A DNA stretch of 28,342 nucleotides from UBA5177 sp002413265. GTDB taxonomy: Bacteria; Chloroflexota; UBA5177. The stretch is taken from assembly GCA_036752825.1 (NCBI GenBank), contig DAIORV010000016.1:1-28342 (forward strand). The letters run 5' to 3'. Below the pieces are notes generated by a model. The model was not told the origin of the DNA. It searched no databases and worked only from the letters and a program-made list of their open reading frames with translations. Each line of letters starts with the position of its first letter. Position 1 is the stretch's first letter. Shown in pieces: positions 7,980-14,483 of the stretch. Made by a program: the position numbers and the translations under genes.

Positions 7980-9527
7980 CTAAGCGGACGCCGCGTCGCG
8001 CGGTGACTCAAGTCGAGGGAAGATGGGATTCGCCTTTCGGACTTCAGTGCCCGCGATGACGAGCCCGCCCCAGCGATAACGGGTCGCCCAATTCGTTCCG
8101 TCGCTCGGTACGCCGAGCTGATCGAAGATTTTCTCGCTCGTCGCGGGGATGAACGGCTCCAGCAAAGCTCCGATGATGCGGACTGCTTCGGCAAGGGCAT
8201 GCAGCACGGAGGAGAGTCTGATGTCGGCGGCATCGTCACCCTTCTTGGTTTCTGCAGCAAGCTTCCAGGGAGCGGCTTCCTCGACGTACTTGTTGGCGGC
8301 GATCACCAGCTCCCAGACAGCGCTCAAGCCCGCCTGCGGATCGTAGCGATCCAGAGCGGCGGTCAGCTTCCCGGGCACGTGTTCGGCGACGTCTCGCAGC
8401 CCGTTCTCCAGAGGAGACGAATCGTCAGGTGCAGGAATCACGCCCTCGCGATAGCGGTGGATCATCGAGACGGTGCGGTTCAGCAAGTTGCCCAAATCGT
8501 TAGCGAGGTCCGCCGTATAGCGAGCTTCAAAACCCTCATAGGTGAAGTTGTGATCCCCCGTGGCAGAGACAGCACGGAGCAGATAGTAACGGACCGCTTC
8601 GGCGCCGTACTGCTCTACGAGCTCGAGAGGGTCGATGACATTGCCGACCGACTTACTCACCTTCGAGCCCCCAATCGTGATGTAGCCGTGGACGAAGAGC
8701 GTCTCGGGAAGCGGCACCCCTGCCGACAGCAGCATCGCCGGCCAGTAGATCGCGTGAAAACGGATTACACCCTTGCCAATGGCATGCGTGCGATGTGGGT
8801 TCTCGAACCAGTAGTGGCGATACTTCTCGGCGTCATCCGCGTACCCGAGAGCCGTGATGTAGTTGGCCAGGGCGTCGAACCACACGTACATCACTTGCGA
8901 TGGATCGTCCGGAACTCTGATTCCCCAGCCCTTGGCCCTCTCCTGCGAGCGAGAGATGCTGAAGTCCCGCAGCCCCTGCCGAATGAACGAGAGCACCTCG
9001 TTCTTCCGGCTCTCGGGAATGACGCGATAGCGGTCAGACGCGATCAGCTCGTCCAGCTGCTCGGCGTAACGGGACAGCCGGAAAAAGTAGTTCTGTTCTT
9101 CAACACGGTCGGGGACGGTGCCGTGCTCGGGACAGCGGCCGTCGTCCAGCTCAGCCTCGTCGTAGAACTGCTCGCACCCGACACAGTAGAGGCCTTCGTA
9201 GTGCTTCTTGTAGATGTCGCCGGCGGCATCGATGGCCCGCCAGATCTTTTCGGCTCCTGCGCGATGTTCCGGGTCCTCGGCAGTCGCGATGAACTGATCG
9301 AACGACAGATCGAGGATCGATCGGAGGTCCTGGTAGCGGCCGCGATTGCGGCGTACCAGCTGTTCAACCGGCACGCCTTCCTTCTCCGCGGCCTGAACGT
9401 TCTTGAGCGCGTTCTCGTCCGTGCCGGTCAGGAAGTACGTGTCGTCACCACGCAGGCGGTGGTAGCGGGCGAAGCTGTCCGTCTGAACAATCTCGAGCGC
9501 GAAGCCGATGTGCGGGGTCGAATTCAC
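7980..9527 (-). CDS. metG: Methionyl-tRNA synthetase (true start probably upstream)
   Basis: The class I synthetase charges tRNA-Met. Visible are the HIGH-type motif PHIGFAL, the zinc-binding segment CVGCEQFY...CPEHG, the WFDALANYITALGY region, KMSKS-type VSKSVGN and an anticodon-binding helical domain; no C-terminal tRNA-binding EMAP domain follows, giving the short form. The coordinates use the first standard codon, GTG at 9527, which leaves only six residues before PHIGF. The frame upstream of it is open to a TAG and encodes RYYITTAIPYVN, the conserved first strand of MetG, so translation must begin around 9557-9572. There is no ATG, GTG, TTG or CTG there: only ATC (9569) or ACG (9572), behind a GGGAG at 9578-9582. 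Divergent from ispG; convergent with the kinase gene. Confidence 0.93.
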   Translation of the reverse strand: MNSTPHIGFALEIVQTDSFARYHRLRGDDTYFLTGTDENALKNVQAAEKEGVPVEQLVRRNRGRYQDLRSILDLSFDQFIATAEDPEHRAGAEKIWRAIDAAGDIYKKHYEGLYCVGCEQFYDEAELDDGRCPEHGTVPDRVEEQNYFFRLSRYAEQLDELIASDRYRVIPESRKNEVLSFIRQGLRDFSISRSQERAKGWGIRVPDDPSQVMYVWFDALANYITALGYADDAEKYRHYWFENPHRTHAIGKGVIRFHAIYWPAMLLSAGVPLPETLFVHGYITIGGSKVSKSVGNVIDPLELVEQYGAEAVRYYLLRAVSATGDHNFTYEGFEARYTADLANDLGNLLNRTVSMIHRYREGVIPAPDDSSPLENGLRDVAEHVPGKLTAALDRYDPQAGLSAVWELVIAANKYVEEAAPWKLAAETKKGDDAADIRLSSVLHALAEAVRIIGALLEPFIPATSEKIFDQLGVPSDGTNWATRYRWGGLVIAGTEVRKANPIFPRLESPRDAASA

Positions 9528-9590
9528 GTACGGGATGGCGGTGGTGATGTAGTAGCGTGGCTCGGCGATCGTGCAGGCTCCCGACTAGAA

Positions 9591-9616
9591 TGCCTGTCCC
9601 CCGGGTGGAGAACAGG
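9591..9616 (-). promoter_or_regulatory. Strong leader hairpin upstream of metG
   Basis: On the minus strand GCCTGTTCTCC and GGGGGACAGGC form an 11-base stem (three G-U pairs) around an ACCC loop. It lies between a promoter-like TTGACG/TACACT segment (about 9625-9652, minus strand) and the GGGAG preceding metG. It is not followed by a U-tract, so it is more likely a 5' mRNA structure than a terminator. No T-box elements were seen. Confidence 0.5.
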
Positions 9617-9708
9617 CAAGGTGTAACCATAGTGTAGCAAATCGTCAAGTGTAATCGCTGAAACAATATTCACACGCCGACGGTATTCCAGATGCGGCGA
9701 TCTGTCGC

Positions 9709-9749
9709 TACAATAGGGTGCGCGCGGGCGGCTTAAGACCCGCGCTTTT
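9709..9749 (+). promoter_or_regulatory. ispG promoter -10 with promoter-proximal hairpin and U-run
   Basis: TACAAT at 9709-9714 is a good -10; the -35 is weak. Starting eight bases downstream, GCGCGGG (9722-9728) and CCCGCGC (9739-9745) form a perfect seven-base stem with a ten-base loop, followed by TTTT (9746-9749). The ATG of ispG follows three bases later. The hairpin plus U-run looks like a terminator or attenuator and would occupy the position of a ribosome binding site. Confidence 0.5.
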
Positions 9750-9751
9750 CC

Positions 9752-11854
9752 ATGCGCGTAAAGACATTTTCGAAGCCAGATTTGGCTCAGGACGCTACCT
9801 TGTCCCGCACAGCTTCCGGCACGATCGCTAGAGAAACGATCACAGTCAATCCCTACGTCTACCGCCGACGCACCACCCGGGTCGTGATGGTCGGAAAAGT
9901 GGCGGTCGGTGGGGACAACCCAATCCGTGTTCAGTCCATGACCACGACTCTGACCAAGGACATCGAAGCGACGGTTGCCCAAACGGCGAGGTTAGTCGCA
10001 GCCGGCTGCGAGATCGTTCGCATCACCACCCCGACTCCCGCCGACGCGCGGTCCCTCGGTCCTATAAAGGAAGGGCTCGCGGCTCGCGGCATCGACGTGC
10101 CAATCGTGGCGGACATACATTTCAATCCGCTGGCCGCGCTGGCTGCCGCCGACTTTGCCGATAAGGTGCGCGTGAACCCGGGGAACTATGCCGACTCCCG
10201 CAAGTTCGCGATCCGCGAGTACACCGACCAGGAGTACGGAGCCGAACTGACACGCATCGAGGAAAAATTCGTGCCGTTGGTGCTGATGTGCAAAGAGCGC
10301 GGGATCGCCATGCGCATCGGTACCAACCACGGATCGCTTTCCGACCGCATCATGAACCGATTTGGAGATACGCCTGAAGGTATGGTCGAGTCGGCGCTCG
10401 AGTTCGTGCGGATCTGTGAGGAGCACGACTATCGCGACATCATTCTTTCGATGAAGGCATCCAACCCGAAGGTGATGATTGCCGCCTACCGATTGCTGGC
10501 GGCAAGCATGGCCGCCGAAGGCATGGACTATCCATTTCATCTAGGAGTAACTGAGGCCGGAAATGCCGAGGATGGCCGCATCAAGTCGGCCATCGGCATC
10601 GGCAGCCTGCTGGAAGACGGCATAGGCGACACCATTCGAGTCTCGCTTACAGAGGAACCGGAGGCCGAAATCCCCGTGGCGCTCTCGCTGGCCGGCAGGT
10701 ACAGCGGCCGGACTGCAGGACGTTCTCCGGCCTCCTCACCCGCACCGTCGTGGGACCCGCATCACTATGAGCGTCGGGTCGCGAGAGAGCTTGCGATCGC
10801 GGGTGTGAGTGTAGGCGGCTCTCAGACCATTGGCGTGATCGCTCCGGTCGACGGTCCGTTGGTGCAGCAGAAGACCGGGGTGGCCCGTGCTCTGCGATGG
10901 GCCAGCCCCGCGGGCCGGCGTCAGCCGAAGCCGGACGCGGCGCTCTTCTGCCTCGAAACCGAGGGAGACCTGCAAGCATTCAAGGCGCTCGCCAATCGCC
11001 TCACCAAATGGCCGCAAGCGCAGCTGACCACTATCGTCGCCGGTGCGGATCCGGTGCTGCTGCTCGACGCCCTCCCACATGCCGATGCCGTCTTGTGCAG
11101 CATCCGACAGGTAGAAGGTATGTCTGCGCTGGTCGTAGCAGTCGGCGACGCCGGCAAAGCGCTCATTCTGGAAGCCGAGGTTGGGGATGGTGGCTGGGAC
11201 AGCACCGTCGAAGCTCTCGTCGAAGCGGCCCGCGAAGCGTCAGAGGCCGGATCTACGCCGGCAGTTACGCTGCGTGCTTCGCCTGAAGATTCTGTCCACG
11301 CGTACCGGCTGCTAGCGGCATCGCTCGCCGCCGAGGATCTCGAGGTCCCGATTATTCTGCAGGCATTCGCGCAGGAGGGCGAATTACTGGAGCCGGCCAT
11401 CATGCTCGGCTCGCCGCTCTGCGACGGGATTGGCGATGCCGTGATGATCACCGGTCTGGAGGACTCGAGTCCGCTGGCGTTCAACATCCTGCAAGCGGCC
11501 GGCGCTCGCATCTTCAAGACGGATTATGTTGCCTGCCCTTCCTGCGGCCGAACCCTCTTCGATCTCGAGGAGACTACCGACCGCATCAAGCGGCGAACTT
11601 CACATCTCGTGGGCGTGAAGCTGGCGATCATGGGGTGCATCGTGAACGGTCCCGGAGAGATGGCCGATGCTGACTTCGGCTACGTCGGTGGAGCGCCCGG
11701 CCAGGTCAATCTCTACGTCGGGAAGGAATGCGTCGAGAAAGGCGTCCCCGCCGAGGAGGCGGACGATCGCCTTATAGAGCTGATCAAAGAACGTGGGAAA
11801 TGGGTGGAGGACGACGAGGAAGCTCAGTCTCCGTCAGTTCTTGAGCACCGCTAG
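9752..11854 (+). CDS. ispG: 4-hydroxy-3-methylbut-2-enyl diphosphate synthase, long three-domain form
   Basis: IspG reduces MEcPP to HMBPP in the MEP isoprenoid pathway with a 4Fe-4S cluster. At 700 residues this is the three-domain type rather than the roughly 370-residue type of E. coli: TIM barrel (about 30-312, with VQSMTTTLTKD and ADIHFNP), an inserted A* domain (about 313-585) and the C-terminal cluster domain. Cluster ligands are C595, C598, C629 and E636 (CPSC; GCIVNGPGE), matching the E. coli spacing closely. The A* domain ends with a segment (AYRLLAASLAAE..., about 517-572) that resembles a segment of the first barrel (AYRLLAASMAAE..., about 245-300), evidence of internal duplication. 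ATG at 9752 has no Shine-Dalgarno; the preceding leader is a hairpin with a U-run. Its end overlaps the convergent rRNA methyltransferase by 21 bases. Confidence 0.95.
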   Translation: MRVKTFSKPDLAQDATLSRTASGTIARETITVNPYVYRRRTTRVVMVGKVAVGGDNPIRVQSMTTTLTKDIEATVAQTARLVAAGCEIVRITTPTPADARSLGPIKEGLAARGIDVPIVADIHFNPLAALAAADFADKVRVNPGNYADSRKFAIREYTDQEYGAELTRIEEKFVPLVLMCKERGIAMRIGTNHGSLSDRIMNRFGDTPEGMVESALEFVRICEEHDYRDIILSMKASNPKVMIAAYRLLAASMAAEGMDYPFHLGVTEAGNAEDGRIKSAIGIGSLLEDGIGDTIRVSLTEEPEAEIPVALSLAGRYSGRTAGRSPASSPAPSWDPHHYERRVARELAIAGVSVGGSQTIGVIAPVDGPLVQQKTGVARALRWASPAGRRQPKPDAALFCLETEGDLQAFKALANRLTKWPQAQLTTIVAGADPVLLLDALPHADAVLCSIRQVEGMSALVVAVGDAGKALILEAEVGDGGWDSTVEALVEAAREASEAGSTPAVTLRASPEDSVHAYRLLAASLAAEDLEVPIILQAFAQEGELLEPAIMLGSPLCDGIGDAVMITGLEDSSPLAFNILQAAGARIFKTDYVACPSCGRTLFDLEETTDRIKRRTSHLVGVKLAIMGCIVNGPGEMADADFGYVGGAPGQVNLYVGKECVEKGVPAEEADDRLIELIKERGKWVEDDEEAQSPSVLEHR

Positions 11855-13126
11855 CAGCTCGACGTGGTAGGTGTGCGGGTAGAAGTCAAATAGCTCGAGG
11901 CTCTCGACCTGATATCCGGCTGTGATGAATGCTGTCAGGTCCCGGGCCAGGGATTGCGCGAGACAGGAAACGTAGAGGATGCGCTCGGGCTTCTGCGCGA
12001 TTAGCAGGTTTGTTACCTCGTCCGAGAGGCCGGTGCGTGGCGGGTCGAGGACGACGACTTCGTACGGGCCGTCTCCTTCCAGCACATCCTCCGCGCGGCC
12101 TGTGAGGAAACGGACATTGGAGATCCCCCAAGCTTTGGCGGTTCGCTCACCCGCTTGAATGGCCAGGGGGTCCGATTCGACGACCGCTACGTCTCGCGCA
12201 TGCTCCGCGAGGAAAAGCCCAAAGATGCCCACTCCTCCGTAAACGTCGGCTATCCGCTTTCCTTTCAACTCTCCCGCCTCCTCAAGTAGTCGATCTATGA
12301 GCGACGGAAGGAGCTTCAAGTTGGTCTGGAAGAACGAGCCGGAAACCAGCTCGACCGATCGACCCGCCACCTCAATGGTTCCGAAGAGGTCTCCCCTCAC
12401 CAGCTCGATTTCGCCGGTGATGAGCGTAAACGCCAGTTGTTCTACGAACTCCAGATCGGAAAGAGCTTTGAGCAGGATCTCGACGTCTTCTGCCGGTGGC
12501 CGCCGATGTTGGTCGGGACGCACCATAACCTGCATGCGAGCACCGTCTCGCGGCGATTGAAGCACGCGAACGTCGAGCCGAAGACGTCCGTGGAAGTCTG
12601 GGATCGAGCCTGCTTGCAGCTGGTCGTTGAGCGTCGCCATGAGCTTGCCGATCAAGGGATGCGAGATAGGACAGTCGCGTATGGGCACGATCGCAAGAGA
12701 CGCGCGCCGCCGAAAACCTGCGTGCCGGCCCAGGGCGACGCCCGCGGTCGAACGATATCGCCAGGGCTCCTCCGTGTGCACCTGGCCGACGCGGACATCG
12801 AGCCCCGCGCTGGCCATCTGCGCATCGACGGACTCTCGCTTCCGGCGGATCTGTCCTTCGTAGGAAATGTGCTGCCATTGACAGCCTCCACACTTCCAAT
12901 CCCGGAAGTACTCGCAGGGCGGGGCGACGCGATCCGTGGCCGCTTTGAGCACCTCGATGATCCGTCCCTGCGGCCGCTTTCCGGTAGTTACCCGTGCGCT
13001 AACGACCTCACCCGGGATGCCTTGCTCGACCTCCAGCCATCTCTGCGCGACACGAGCTCTGGTCACCCCGTGGCTATCGAAATCTCCGAGCGATAGCTCG
13101 ACGGGCTCGTCGAGGGTTTCCGTCAC
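11834..13126 (-). CDS. TrmA/RlmD-type (uracil-5-)-methyltransferase, likely 23S rRNA
   Basis: The 430-residue protein has an N-terminal TRAM-like beta domain (about 8-62), an iron-sulphur motif with cysteines 71, 79 and 82 (CEYFRDWKCGGCQ) and a further cysteine near 152 (RDCPIS), and a C-terminal SAM-dependent methyltransferase (VYGGVGIFGLFLAEHA; DPPRTGLS) with catalytic Cys388 in YVSCLAQSLARD. This is the RumA/RlmCD architecture that makes 5-methyluridine in 23S rRNA; the exact target position cannot be read from the sequence. The first cysteine spacing is C-X7-C rather than the C-X5-C of E. coli RlmD. The start is GTG at 13126, eight bases after the stop codon of the RNase HI gene, so they form an operon. 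The 3' end overlaps the convergent ispG. Confidence 0.93.
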   Translation of the reverse strand: MTETLDEPVELSLGDFDSHGVTRARVAQRWLEVEQGIPGEVVSARVTTGKRPQGRIIEVLKAATDRVAPPCEYFRDWKCGGCQWQHISYEGQIRRKRESVDAQMASAGLDVRVGQVHTEEPWRYRSTAGVALGRHAGFRRRASLAIVPIRDCPISHPLIGKLMATLNDQLQAGSIPDFHGRLRLDVRVLQSPRDGARMQVMVRPDQHRRPPAEDVEILLKALSDLEFVEQLAFTLITGEIELVRGDLFGTIEVAGRSVELVSGSFFQTNLKLLPSLIDRLLEEAGELKGKRIADVYGGVGIFGLFLAEHARDVAVVESDPLAIQAGERTAKAWGISNVRFLTGRAEDVLEGDGPYEVVVLDPPRTGLSDEVTNLLIAQKPERILYVSCLAQSLARDLTAFITAGYQVESLELFDFYPHTYHVELLAVLKN

Positions 13127-13134
13127 CGGCGGCC

Positions 13135-13581
13135 CTATTCGGGATCGGGTCCGGCGCCGCGGCCACGAGTCATCCGGCCGTCGATCGCCAGGTTCGCCAC
13201 CCGATCAGCGCCCGGGTTCTTTTCTCTCGGCACGTGCACGAAGGTGACGTTGGGGAGGGACTGCGCCAGCTCCGACGCTTTGAGATACAGCGGCAGTATC
13301 TCGGGATGACGGACTTTGTACTGGCCATTCATCTGTTTGACGGCTAGCTCGCTGTCCATGCGTACCGTGACCCTCTCGGGCCGGTACCTTGCGGCCGCCT
13401 CCAGCCCGATGATCAACGCGCGATACTCTGCCTGGTTATTGGTCATGCTGCCCAAGAACTCGGCGATGTGCGTCAGCTGACGCCCGCGGCCGTCCCTGAT
13501 GATTACGCCTGCCCCGGCGAGGCCCGGATTGCCGCGTGACGCGCCATCGGTCTCGACAATGAGGGCGCCCGAATGCGTCAT
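13135..13581 (-). CDS. Ribonuclease HI family protein
   Basis: A 148-residue RNase H fold with the four catalytic acids in place: D12 (ETDGASRGNPG), E52 (NNQAEYRAL), D76 (RMDSELAV) and D126 (GADRVANLA). It would cleave the RNA strand of RNA-DNA hybrids. The short form without the basic handle loop and with the NNxAEYxAL motif is of the bacterial RVT_3/RNase HI type found in actinobacteria and Chloroflexota, rather than E. coli RnhA. It starts with ATG at 13581, sixteen bases after the stop codon of the 39-aa membrane protein, and is followed by the rRNA methyltransferase after eight bases; all three are probably one transcript. The tail is Arg/Gly rich. Confidence 0.93.
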   Translation of the reverse strand: MTHSGALIVETDGASRGNPGLAGAGVIIRDGRGRQLTHIAEFLGSMTNNQAEYRALIIGLEAAARYRPERVTVRMDSELAVKQMNGQYKVRHPEILPLYLKASELAQSLPNVTFVHVPREKNPGADRVANLAIDGRMTRGRGAGPDPE

Positions 13582-13597
13582 CTTGGTGCTTCCCGAA

Positions 13598-13717
13598 TCA
13601 TGGCGTTTGGATCACTTGAGCGGCCACGTAAAACGTGATCGCCATGACCACGACCAGCAAGAACAGGCTGCCGATGACGGCCGGAGGGAGCCGAGGTTCT
13701 GGTATCTCTGGGTGCAT
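13598..13717 (-). CDS. Single-helix membrane microprotein, 39 aa
   Basis: A frame of 39 codons opens with ATG at 13717 (an in-frame ATG at 13735 would add six residues). The product begins MHPEIPEPRLPP, has one hydrophobic helix (about 13-35: AVIGSLFLLVVVMAITFYVAA) shown here only in part by composition as V/L/A rich, and ends VIQTP. GGAGG lies two bases before the ATG at 13717, close for a Shine-Dalgarno, and would serve neither start ideally. It is immediately upstream of the RNase HI gene in the same direction. No family recognised. Proline-rich N-terminus, one helix and short tail suggest a small membrane-anchored accessory protein; coding status is inferred from frame, helix and context. 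Confidence 0.5.
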   Translation of the reverse strand: MHPEIPEPRLPPAVIGSLFLLVVVMAITFYVAAQVIQTP

Positions 13718-13785
13718 GGCCTCCCATGATGCCATGGGCGGTCAATGACTAAGGGGCCCGATGCACGAAGCTATCGCGTCGTGGC

Positions 13786-14244
13786 CTACTTGGCAGGCTC
13801 GGCCGAGGCTGAGAAGACCATTGCCTTGGGGCATGCGGCGATAGCAGCAAGTTGCCAAACCCCGAGCTTTCCGAATCCTTTGTACGTGCCCTCCGAATCA
13901 TGGGGCGAATCGACCTCGAAGTACACGAGCTTGAATCCTTTGGCCACCACATGACTCTTGAAGAAGTTCACGGTCGACTTGAAGCTGGTGGACTGGACAT
14001 ACCCGTAGATGCCAATTTGTCCCTTGGCGGCATGCAGTCTTGCAGTCCTATCGATGACAGTACCGGATGGAAACGGGAACTGCTTCGGGAATGCCGCCGG
14101 AAGAGGGATGGGTTTTCCAGCGTGGGCACATGAGGGCGCCGCCGCCTTCCGCAGGTCGTAGTGATACGAGGGCGGCGCCGACGTGTGGCTGGTCCCGCAG
14201 CCACAGAGCGCCGGCAAAAGGATGAGACCGAGCAACCGTTTCAC
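13786..14244 (-). CDS. Predicted lipoprotein, 152 aa
   Basis: The N-terminus MKRLLGLILLPALCGCGTS is a lipoprotein signal with a lipobox (PALC or LCGC), so the mature protein should be lipid-anchored at Cys14 or Cys16. After a low-complexity linker (about 17-45) a compact alpha/beta domain follows, with FPKQFPFPSGTVIDRTARL, a repeated pattern of short strands, and VNFFKSHVVAKGFKLVYFEVD, a helix-strand unit typical of small secreted domains that bind or scaffold at the envelope. No enzyme motif is seen and no named family is recognised. The start is GTG at 14244 with a GAGG only one base upstream, so the start is supported mainly by the signal peptide. It lies 51-69 bases upstream of the 39-aa gene in the same direction. 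Confidence 0.75.
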   Translation of the reverse strand: MKRLLGLILLPALCGCGTSHTSAPPSYHYDLRKAAAPSCAHAGKPIPLPAAFPKQFPFPSGTVIDRTARLHAAKGQIGIYGYVQSTSFKSTVNFFKSHVVAKGFKLVYFEVDSPHDSEGTYKGFGKLGVWQLAAIAACPKAMVFSASAEPAK

Positions 14245-14327
14245 GCCTCGACTCTAGCAACGACTGCGGCCTACGAAGGCGCATTTCCGGTGTAACACCC
14301 AAATTAGTACGCGCCTGAGGCAGGAAT

Positions 14328-14343
14328 TAGGGCGCCGGCCCTA
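14328..14343. promoter_or_regulatory. Short hairpin in the divergent intergenic region
   Basis: TAGGGC (14328-14333) and GCCCTA (14338-14343) form a perfect six-base stem with a four-base loop. It lies between the divergently transcribed lipoprotein and secreted beta-propeller genes. The overlap with a CTATAGC sequence suggests it could be an operator or promoter element; no U-tract follows. Confidence 0.3.
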
Positions 14344-14408
14344 TAGCTCTTCGCGCGTGCAGACCGGGACACTAGACATGGAGATGTGTACTGCACGTTT
14401 TGGAGGGC

Positions 14409-14483
14409 CATGGTTTTCGGCCGGCTTGTTTGAGCCGGTAGCAGCAAGGCCTCACAACTCACGCCGGTAGGGAAAGGTTGGGA
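14409..14483 (+). promoter_or_regulatory. Structured 5' leader of the beta-propeller gene
   Basis: Just upstream of the ATG at 14484, CCGGCT and AGCCGG form a six-base stem (about 14421-14438) with a six-base loop, followed by an AGCAGCAAGGCC segment and GCCGGTAGGG that could pair with parts of it, then a Shine-Dalgarno-like GGGAAAGG. The leader is structured, but I cannot assign it to a known riboswitch class. Confidence 0.3.

Noticed and set aside
8199..9626. Plus-strand open frame of 475 codons opposite metG
   Set aside because: It is the antisense of a clearly conserved synthetase; its product is Arg/Val/Asp rich with no domain signature.
9591..9660. T-box in front of metG
   Set aside because: The leader is too short and has neither a specifier domain nor the conserved T-box bulge sequence.
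14409..14483. c-di-GMP-I riboswitch in front of the propeller gene
   Set aside because: Only short pieces are similar; the conserved core and the GNRA tetraloop-receptor arrangement could not be laid out.
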